Assembly (NCBI GenBank): GCA_030596405.1
Contig: JAUVKB010000157.1
Location: 1-5,122 of the forward strand
Direction of reading: 5' to 3'
Source of the DNA: Deltaproteobacteria bacterium
GTDB lineage: Bacteria; Desulfobacterota; Desulfobacteria; Desulfobacterales; JAUVKB01
DNA length: 5,122 nt
In this document: piece after piece, positions 1-5,122 of the stretch
Layout: each line of letters starts with the position of its first letter
Numbering within the stretch: position 1 is the first letter of the stretch
Made by a program: the position numbers and the translations under genes
Notes under the pieces: model-generated
Seen by the model: the letters and a program-made list of their open reading frames with translations, nothing else
Told to the model about the DNA's origin: nothing
The model's database searches: none

Positions 1-2022
1 GGCGTATGTGCCCGGAACCTGATAGTCGGTGTCCGCCAGATTCCTTAGCGCCAGATCGAGTTCCAGACCGGGAAAAACAATATCAACAACACGGGCGTTC
101 ATGTCGAAAAGCCACACCCCGCTGTTTGAACCGCCGTCGTATGAGTCAAAGGTCCCGCCCCTTGGATAGACAAGACGGGTTGATGAAAAATAACCGAGCC
201 TGGCAAAAAGGGTCACCCTTTTGACGGGACGCCATGTTCCGGTCAGATTAAAGAGCGCGTCCGGGCCCGCGTCAAAAGGATATGACAGGTCGGTATAGTG
301 TTTAACCAGTGTCCCGTCCGGCTCTATATATGTATAGTCATTATAATGGTATGTCTCGTCCGGGCCGTCGTTGTCCGTCAACGTCAGGTTTGCGGAAAAA
401 TCAAGATTCCTTGCGGGCGAAAAATGCCCTTCGATTTCAATCCCCTTGATATCCTGATGATTAGGCGCAGAAAGCCCGGCATAGGGATCTTCAACAATAT
501 GGTTTTTAATGCGGCTGGAAAAACCGCATATACTGATCATGGCGCAGCCCGACGGTTTCCAGGCGATCTGCAGGCTTGCGGTTTTTATCTTTTCCATGTC
601 CGGCGTCTCTTCTTCCATAAGCTGCCTTGCAAAGGGGGTTCTGTATGCGGTGCCAAGCAGCGCCTTTATCATCCACTGCCGGACAGGCGCCCATTTGGCC
701 CCGGCATTATAGCTGATATGATCCTTGTACCCGTCATTATCGTCGTTCCTTGCGCCCAGCCAGATATCGGCATTCCCGATTTTGTGGGAATACTGGCCGA
801 AAAAGGAAAAAAGACCGTTTTCATAATCGTTTTCAGTAATTGACTGCAAAAAATATTCATTTTCAGGGCCCAGATACTCGGGCAGAAAGCCGTCCCAGAC
901 AGGAGCATTTTTTATCCTCCTTTCCCTGTATGATACGCCGCCCGTAAAAAGTCCGGCGTCGGACAAAACAGAGCGGTCATAAACAAGCTCCCCGTATAAA
1001 GTATGTTCTTTCGGCTCAACGGCATAATCGATAATTTCATATTCAGGGGCCAGACTGCGGTAATAGCCTGACAGTCTGACGGACGATGATTTGTCCGGGC
1101 GTTTTTTTGCCTCCAGTTTTATAGAACCGTCGGGCACGCTGCGGCTCTCCTGCCAGACGAGACCTTCATCCGGCCCGGTCACGGAATACGGCTTTTTAAA
1201 GTCGGAAAACCGGCCGGACAAAACCAGCCAGTCCTTAAACGACAAACTCCCGGATAGTTCAAGATAACGGGACGTTCCGGGAGTTTGCTCTCCGAACCGG
1301 TATTCGGGCGCAACCACGGTATCTTTGTCTTCCCAAAAGCTTACGACATTGCACAGGGTGTCGTCCTCTTCCTGCTCGCGCCCGCTTACCGACAAAAAAA
1401 CGTCAAAAAAACCGGCTTCGCGCCCCATATTCAGATAAAAGGACTTCCGGTCACCGGGGCCGCCGTACCCCGCACCGGTCTCCACTCCGTTGATATCTTT
1501 TCCGGTCATCGGCACAAGATTGACGATGCCGGCAAAAGCGTCCGGGCCCCACAGCACGGAACCCGGCCCTCTGACAATCTCTATCCGTTTTATGGAGGCA
1601 AGAGAAAGCTCATAGTCAAGAGGATGCAGGGATTTGGTCATATCCGAACCGACCGGAACCGTATCATACAAAAAGAGCGTTGAACCGGGTATCCCGCGAA
1701 GATAGGGCACAGTGCCCCACTCCTTTTGGGCCATGTAAAATCCGGGAACCATTTCCAGGGCCTGTGCCAGTGTTTTTATTCCTTTGTCTTCGATCTCTTT
1801 TCTCGTTACAACACAAGCCACGGCAGGAGACTGCCACGCGCTCTCTTCCCGTCTCGAGGCGATGGAAAGCACCTCTAACTCTTCACCGATAAACATGAGC
1901 AGCGTGTCATCACAGGTGGTCGGGAAATCGGTTTCAACCGCCCTCGGCAGCCCGGCCGTCAAAAGAGAAAAGCCGATAACAAAAACAGATATTAATAATC
2001 CTTTGCTGAACTTTTTCATCAT
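1..2022 (-). CDS. TonB-dependent outer-membrane receptor, plug and beta-barrel (3' end cut by window)
   Basis: This is an energy-driven outer-membrane transporter that uses the TonB-ExbB-ExbD system to import a scarce ligand such as a siderophore, haem, cobalamin or another chelate. The reading frame is open for 674 codons up to the window edge. Residues 1-28 look like a signal peptide (MMKK, then a hydrophobic stretch, with possible cleavage after LPRA). A TonB-box-like segment, EELEVLSIAS, lies near residues 47-56. The plug covers about 65-172, with VVTRKEI (71-77), LRGIPG (108-113) and the hallmark RGPGSVLWGPDAFAGIVNLV (151-170). The rest is barrel with alternating aromatic strands. NLADTDYQVPGTY (661-673) is the usual near-C-terminal signature, so few residues should be missing. 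There is no STN or carboxypeptidase-like N-terminal domain. The start is the first of two consecutive ATGs, 3 nt after the regulator's stop. The family is certain; the ligand is unknown, and cobalamin, haem or siderophore are all possible. Confidence 0.96.
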   Translation of the reverse strand, partial: MMKKFSKGLLISVFVIGFSLLTAGLPRAVETDFPTTCDDTLLMFIGEELEVLSIASRREESAWQSPAVACVVTRKEIEDKGIKTLAQALEMVPGFYMAQKEWGTVPYLRGIPGSTLFLYDTVPVGSDMTKSLHPLDYELSLASIKRIEIVRGPGSVLWGPDAFAGIVNLVPMTGKDINGVETGAGYGGPGDRKSFYLNMGREAGFFDVFLSVSGREQEEDDTLCNVVSFWEDKDTVVAPEYRFGEQTPGTSRYLELSGSLSFKDWLVLSGRFSDFKKPYSVTGPDEGLVWQESRSVPDGSIKLEAKKRPDKSSSVRLSGYYRSLAPEYEIIDYAVEPKEHTLYGELVYDRSVLSDAGLFTGGVSYRERRIKNAPVWDGFLPEYLGPENEYFLQSITENDYENGLFSFFGQYSHKIGNADIWLGARNDDNDGYKDHISYNAGAKWAPVRQWMIKALLGTAYRTPFARQLMEEETPDMEKIKTASLQIAWKPSGCAMISICGFSSRIKNHIVEDPYAGLSAPNHQDIKGIEIEGHFSPARNLDFSANLTLTDNDGPDETYHYNDYTYIEPDGTLVKHYTDLSYPFDAGPDALFNLTGTWRPVKRVTLFARLGYFSSTRLVYPRGGTFDSYDGGSNSGVWLFDMNARVVDIVFPGLELDLALRNLADTDYQVPGTYA
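1243..1287 (-). repeat. Perfect 12-bp inverted repeat inside the receptor gene
   Basis: CAAACTCCCGGA at 1243-1254 is repeated exactly in reverse complement at 1276-1287, separated by 21 bases. In the receptor mRNA this would form a 12-bp stem, within which AACG and CGTT could form a second short stem. No run of U follows the stem on the transcribed strand, so it is not an intrinsic terminator. It lies in the beginning of the barrel-coding part. Function, if any, is unknown, and chance is possible. Confidence 0.5.
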
Positions 2023-2040
2023 TTTCTACCGTCTTATACG
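2017..2040 (-). promoter_or_regulatory. Regulator-receptor junction with weak ribosome binding site
   Basis: The regulator ends with TAG at 2028-2026. Three bases (AAA) follow, then two consecutive ATG codons at 2022-2017 in the receptor frame. No clear GGAGG-type element precedes them; the best candidate is the degenerate AAGACGG just before the stop. Receptor translation therefore probably depends on ribosomes finishing the regulator (termination-reinitiation). Either ATG could be used; I took the first. Confidence 0.6.
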
Positions 2041-3393
2041 CTTTGCCAGAACCCTGAACCTGGCCCTGGTCAACCCCAGCAATCCGGCTGCGGCAGTCTG
2101 ATTATTACCGCTTATTTCAAGGGCCTGGCAGACCAAATCCCTTTCAAGCATGTCGATCGATATCCCTTCACGGGGCAATCTGAAATCCGGGTCCCGGGTT
2201 TTTAAATTACCGGCGCCGGCTCCAGCTCTAGGAAAACTTTTTAAAAAAGAGACTGTTTCCGCTGTGATTTGATCCTGGCCCCGCGCCAGGATAATCGATC
2301 TTTCCACCGCGTTTGCCAGCTCCCTGACATTTCCCGGCCATCCATATCCCCTTAACACGTCCATTGCCCCGCCGGTAAACCGTATCCTGCCGCCCTCGGC
2401 CATGCGGCTCATAAAATGCTCTGCAAGTGGAGCCACGTCATCGCTGCGCTCTCTTAAGGGTACGGTCTGAATCGGAAAAACATTGATGCGGAAAAAAAGA
2501 TCCCTCCTGAATCTCCCTTTTTCCACCATTTCATCAAGACTCTGGTTGGTCGCGGAAACAACCCTTACATCGACCGGAATTTCCTCGTTTCCGCCCACCC
2601 TCTGTATCTTTTTTTCCTGAAGGGCTCTGAGCAGCTTTGCCTGGGCATCTAATGAAAGGTCGCCGATTTCGTCCAAAAATATAGTGCCGCCGGACGCATA
2701 TTCGAATTTTCCAACGGCCCTTTTTACAGCCCCTGTAAACGCCCCTCTTTCATGCCCGAACAGTTCCGATTCAACCAGATTCGGAGAAATCGCAGCGCAG
2801 TTTACCGGCACAAACCGGCCGGCGCAACGCGTGCTCTCATTATGGATATATCTTGCAAGAAGCTCCTTTCCTGTCCCGGATTCACCGCTTATCAGAACAG
2901 CCGAACCGGTTTGCGCCACGTTTAAGGCAAGTTTCATTATATCGGACATCTTTTTTGAAACATGGACGATCCTGTCATCTCCCGCGGCCTTTTGCAGCTC
3001 CTTCTTCAAATCTCTATTTTCGGCCATTACCCTGGACAACTTTAATGTCCTTTCAACGGTCAGCAGAATGCGGCCTTCATCAAACGGTTTGGTAATGTAA
3101 TCGACCGCGCCCTGCCTCATCGCTTCCACCGCGGATTCCACGGTGGCAAACGCGGTAATAAAAACAACCGGGCAGGGGATATTCATCTTGATTGTTTTTT
3201 TCAAAAGCTGCATGCCGTCCATGCGGGGCATCTTGATATCGGTTATCACCATATCAAAAGACGAGGCCGCAAGCATTTTTACGGCATCTTTTCCGTCACC
3301 TGCGCGATCTACGCTAAAACCACGCCTTTCCAGCATTATTGCCAGCAGATGCCGCATTTTTTCTTCATCATCTACAACCAGTATGCGCGCCAT
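2026..3393 (-). CDS. Sigma-54-dependent response regulator, NtrC/ZraR/AtoC type (REC-AAA+-Fis HTH)
   Basis: This cytoplasmic transcription activator, when phosphorylated, uses ATP hydrolysis to open promoters bound by sigma-54 RNA polymerase. It has 455 residues, normal for the family. The receiver domain (about 1-120) has the acidic pair D8/D9, phospho-acceptor D52 in TDIKMP, T80 and K102 in TKPF. The AAA+ domain (about 142-370) has Walker A GESGTGKE (170-177), the sigma-54 contact loop GAFTGA intact (217-222), Walker B GTIFLDEIG (236-244), arginines in the RFRRDLFFR stretch (294-302) and sensor II in WPGNVREL (352-359). An Ala/Gly-rich linker (about 388-396) leads to a Fis-type helix-turn-helix (about 415-452), whose recognition helix TRARFRVLAKRI departs from the common S-R-x-T-L pattern. 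The start is fixed by a near-perfect Shine-Dalgarno sequence. The gene lies 23 nt after the histidine kinase, its likely cognate partner, and 3 nt before the receptor. Target promoters are not visible here. Confidence 0.97.
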   Translation of the reverse strand: MARILVVDDEEKMRHLLAIMLERRGFSVDRAGDGKDAVKMLAASSFDMVITDIKMPRMDGMQLLKKTIKMNIPCPVVFITAFATVESAVEAMRQGAVDYITKPFDEGRILLTVERTLKLSRVMAENRDLKKELQKAAGDDRIVHVSKKMSDIMKLALNVAQTGSAVLISGESGTGKELLARYIHNESTRCAGRFVPVNCAAISPNLVESELFGHERGAFTGAVKRAVGKFEYASGGTIFLDEIGDLSLDAQAKLLRALQEKKIQRVGGNEEIPVDVRVVSATNQSLDEMVEKGRFRRDLFFRINVFPIQTVPLRERSDDVAPLAEHFMSRMAEGGRIRFTGGAMDVLRGYGWPGNVRELANAVERSIILARGQDQITAETVSFLKSFPRAGAGAGNLKTRDPDFRLPREGISIDMLERDLVCQALEISGNNQTAAAGLLGLTRARFRVLAKRIRR

Positions 3394-3400
3394 TAGCTAC

Positions 3401-3409
3401 CACCTCCTT
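3401..3409 (-). promoter_or_regulatory. Strong Shine-Dalgarno sequence of the response regulator
   Basis: AAGGAGGTG, almost fully complementary to the 16S rRNA tail, lies 7 nt before the ATG at 3393, within the 23-nt gap after the kinase stop. It fixes the regulator start. It is also much the strongest of the three ribosome binding sites in the window, which suggests that the regulator is made in excess over the kinase, as is usual for two-component pairs. Confidence 0.9.
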
Positions 3410-3416
3410 AACAAAA

Positions 3417-4832
3417 TCAACTCAAAGCCGGTATTTCCAGATGAAACACAGCCCCTTTTTGTCCTCTGTTCCCTGCTGCAACGCTGCCGCCGTGCGCCAT
3501 GACAACCTGAGAAACATAAGCCAGCCCCAGGCCTGTGCCCTTTGAACGCGTAGTAAAAAAGGGCTCGAAAATTTTTCCGATATTCTCAGGCTCGATCCCT
3601 TCCCCCTGGTCTTTAATCTCAACCGTCCAGATATCGTCCCGGCGAAAAGCCCTTACCTTCACCACCCCTTTATGCCCGTTTGCCTCAAACGCATTTTTTA
3701 AAATATTTTCCACGGCCCTGATAATCAGATCGGAATCCACATTTGCATAACACGGCTCCGGACAAATGTCGGAATCTATTATAACGGACGAATCTTTCTT
3801 ATAAAGTTCGGATCTGATCACGATCTCTTTGAGCAAAGCGTTCATATCGACACGGCGGAAAAGAGGCCGGGCAGGATGGGCAAATGCAAGAAAATCCTCA
3901 ATCAGACGGTTTAAACGCATGATTTCGTCCTCTATATACAGAACCATTGTGTCGCCTGACAAAAAAGCAAAATCAGCTTTAAGAATATCGAGTGAACTCT
4001 TGATAATGCTCAAGGGGTTCTTTACCTCGTGCGCTATCATCATGGAAAATTTTCCCATCTCGGCCAGCGTGTTCTGCCTGAGAATCCTTTCATTGGCCTC
4101 CCTTAATGCCTCTCTGCTGTTTTCCAGGGAATCGAGCATGGCATTAAAAGCTGCGGCAAGCTCGTTTGTCTCGGGAAGACCGCCGGGCTGCGCCCGCAAG
4201 TCGAAATCTCCCCCGGCCACCTGTCTGGCGGCCTGGGCAAGCCGGCTTATCGGAGCGACCAGAGAGCGCGAGATAAAATAAAACAAAACCAGGGAAAGAC
4301 AGGCCATGCCGGTGGAAAGCCAGACAAAACGCATCTTCATCCTTGTCAAAAGTTTTTCCATCCCCTCGGAGCTGCAGGTAATTTGCACCCTGCCGATCAT
4401 TTTTTCATATGTTTTGTCATCGTAACCGGCGTAAAACGCCTTGCTCTCTTCTTCCGACTCCCTGAGAAAGACAGGGGATTCCACAACAAAAACCGATCCC
4501 GGCGGAGTCTTCTTGGATACATCGGCCAGATTTGCGCCGCTGCTGCCGAATACCGCGACTCCTGCTATATCTTTTTCGGCCATAAGATTAGAGGCGAGAC
4601 TTTCCAGCATTTGCCTGTCGTCAATCAATATGCCCAGCTCCGCATTAAGGGCAAGATACCTTGCCAGAAAATGCATCCGCTCTTCAAACCGCGTCTGCAC
4701 AAACTGACGGGAAATATTGATCCCCATATAGCCAAGCGCAAAGGTAACCGCGCCGATTAAAGTAAAAACGGCAAAAAGCAGCCTTATATGTATGCCTAAA
4801 TTTCTCCCTGAAATTTTCCCCAAATTTTTCAT
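3417..4832 (-). CDS. Membrane sensor histidine kinase with periplasmic domain and HAMP
   Basis: This inner-membrane kinase autophosphorylates on a histidine and passes the phosphate to a response regulator, very probably the one encoded just downstream. It has 471 residues. A first transmembrane helix (about 16-38) and a second (about 169-190) enclose a periplasmic region of roughly 130 residues. That region has a small mixed alpha/beta look, with GVAVFGSSGANLADVS at 91-106 resembling CACHE/CHASE-like sensor folds, but I cannot name the family. HAMP follows (about 187-240), then a short coiled-coil. The HisKA H-box is MIAHEVKNPLS with H268. The ATPase domain has the N-box NILKNAFEA (376-384), G1 box DQGEGI (408-413), F-box FEPFFTT (422-428) and G2 box KGTGLGLA (431-438). 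There is no PAS domain and no attached receiver. The start overlaps the stop of the upstream binding-protein gene (ATGA), suggesting that the two proteins work together. Confidence 0.97.
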   Translation of the reverse strand: MKNLGKISGRNLGIHIRLLFAVFTLIGAVTFALGYMGINISRQFVQTRFEERMHFLARYLALNAELGILIDDRQMLESLASNLMAEKDIAGVAVFGSSGANLADVSKKTPPGSVFVVESPVFLRESEEESKAFYAGYDDKTYEKMIGRVQITCSSEGMEKLLTRMKMRFVWLSTGMACLSLVLFYFISRSLVAPISRLAQAARQVAGGDFDLRAQPGGLPETNELAAAFNAMLDSLENSREALREANERILRQNTLAEMGKFSMMIAHEVKNPLSIIKSSLDILKADFAFLSGDTMVLYIEDEIMRLNRLIEDFLAFAHPARPLFRRVDMNALLKEIVIRSELYKKDSSVIIDSDICPEPCYANVDSDLIIRAVENILKNAFEANGHKGVVKVRAFRRDDIWTVEIKDQGEGIEPENIGKIFEPFFTTRSKGTGLGLAYVSQVVMAHGGSVAAGNRGQKGAVFHLEIPALS

Positions 4833-4844
4833 GGCCCAAGCTCC
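4829..4844 (-). promoter_or_regulatory. Ribosome binding site and ATGA stop-start overlap for the histidine kinase
   Basis: GGAG at 4844-4841, inside the last codons of the binding-protein gene, sits 8 nt before the kinase ATG at 4832. The ATGA at 4832-4829 holds both that start and the TGA stop of the upstream gene. This is the classical layout for translational coupling and supports the chosen kinase start. Confidence 0.8.
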
Positions 4845-5122
4845 ACGGGAAAAGTATATTGTTGTGGATGTTTTATCCCCAGGTTCCGCATGACCCGCGC
4901 GTTAACCCACACATGAAAAACAGGGGGCGTCTGTGCGCGTGCTGCAACCCGGTCTGATAAAGTCCGGCCCGACAGAATTTTTTGCGCATTAATTCCGCAT
5001 TGCCTGCCAAGCTCTTTATAGTCGAATATAAAAGCTGCGGCTGCCCCGCTTTCATAAAAAAAACGGTTGTAACCGATCACAGGCAGACCTTTATGCAGAG
5101 CATCCTTGATGATATACCTGAC
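4829..5122 (-). CDS. C-terminal part of periplasmic ABC-type substrate-binding protein (5' end cut by window)
   Basis: Only the last 97 residues are present. The frame stays open to the right edge, so the GTG near 5080 is an internal valine codon and not a start. The visible part shows the pattern typical of the closing lobe of uncharacterised ABC-transport binding proteins of the ABC_sub_bind (PF04392) kind. It has KGLPVIGYNRFFYESGAAAAF (local residues 11-31) with the strand and Gly-rich turn, then DYKELGRQCGINAQKILSG (34-52), and finally VWVNARVMRNLGIKHP (71-86), which matches the family's usual N-x-x-x-A-x-x-L-G-hydrophobic-x-hydrophobic-P ending. Full members have about 300-330 residues, so roughly two thirds lie outside the window, including any signal peptide. 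The protein should be periplasmic. No permease or ATPase gene is seen on the downstream side. The next gene is a sensor kinase overlapping by 4 nt, so a role in ligand presentation to the kinase is plausible. The family call rests on remembered patterns. Confidence 0.72.
   Translation of the reverse strand, partial: VRYIIKDALHKGLPVIGYNRFFYESGAAAAFIFDYKELGRQCGINAQKILSGRTLSDRVAARAQTPPVFHVWVNARVMRNLGIKHPQQYTFPVELGP

Larger units (their letters stand above)
1..5122 (-). other. Single co-directional operon: binding protein, sensor kinase, sigma-54 regulator, TonB receptor
   Basis: All four genes share one strand. The junctions are a 4-nt overlap, a 23-nt gap and a 3-nt gap, which leaves no room for a terminator, nor for a promoter outside coding sequence. 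Both ends continue beyond the window. The gene content joins periplasmic ligand binding, signal transduction and outer-membrane uptake in one transcript. Promoter position and operon length cannot be seen. Confidence 0.85.

Noticed and set aside
206..222. Palindrome AAAAGGGT-C-ACCCTTTT, looking like an operator
   Set aside because: Lies deep in the receptor coding sequence, far from any start, and its size is compatible with chance.
298..843. Plus-strand open frame of 181 codons, and smaller plus-strand frames over 1285-2101
   Set aside because: They lie opposite the continuous TonB receptor frame, show no recognisable domain, and are well explained as shadows of it.
1705..1717. Palindrome GGGCAC-A-GTGCCC
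   Set aside because: Short, within the plug-coding region, and fully explained by the codons there; not placed to act on a promoter.
2272..2292. Hairpin: 8-bp arms ATCCTGGC and GCCAGGAT with a 5-base loop in the regulator gene
   Set aside because: Inside the AAA+ coding part, with no U tract following. An 8-bp stem with a short loop is expected about once in a window this size.
3394..3416. Possible promoter or terminator between kinase and regulator
   Set aside because: The 23-nt gap is mostly taken up by the Shine-Dalgarno sequence and shows no hairpin and no -35/-10 or -24/-12 elements.
2684..3545. Several plus-strand frames opposite the regulator and kinase
   Set aside because: Antisense shadows of genes whose motifs are complete; low-complexity Ser/Phe-rich composition and no domain.
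3829..4760. Plus-strand frames of 150 and 125 codons opposite the histidine kinase
   Set aside because: The kinase is intact on the other strand with all catalytic boxes; these frames have no family features.
4829..5080. Separate small gene starting at GTG 5080
   Set aside because: The same frame is open to the window edge and the residues before the GTG (KGLP) continue the family pattern, so it is an internal valine codon.

Overview
The window is a slice through one tightly packed gene cluster. All four genes lie on the minus strand and are read from right to left, and coding sequence fills almost the whole window. From upstream to downstream they are: the last 97 codons of a periplasmic substrate-binding protein (SBP) of the uncharacterised ABC-transporter type (4829-5122); a complete two-transmembrane sensor histidine kinase (3417-4832); a complete NtrC/ZraR-type sigma-54-dependent response regulator (2026-3393); and a TonB-dependent outer-membrane receptor that runs off the left edge (1-2022) and probably lacks only its last few tens of codons. 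The junctions are a 4-nt ATGA overlap, a 23-nt gap and a 3-nt gap, so the genes very probably share one transcript and are partly coupled in translation. The operon promoter must lie beyond the right edge. I saw no convincing -24/-12 element, terminator, RNA gene, mobile element or CRISPR array, and no gene-free stretch longer than 23 bases.

The organism is a Gram-negative bacterium, since it has an outer-membrane receptor and periplasmic sensing. The roughly balanced base composition, the ZraR/AtoC-like kinase-regulator pair and the unusual N-terminal style of the receptor fit a Desulfobacterota (former deltaproteobacterial) genome best. That placement is an inference with modest confidence.

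The most interesting reading is a complete sensing-to-uptake module. A periplasmic binding protein could capture a ligand and either present it to the kinase, whose gene overlaps its own, or feed a transporter. The kinase would phosphorylate the sigma-54 activator. The activator would control sigma-54 promoters that may include the one for this operon, and so the outer-membrane receptor that brings the ligand in. The ligand cannot be read from the sequence. The receptor has no extra N-terminal signalling (STN) domain, so control appears to go through the two-component pair and not through the FecA/FecR type of surface signalling.
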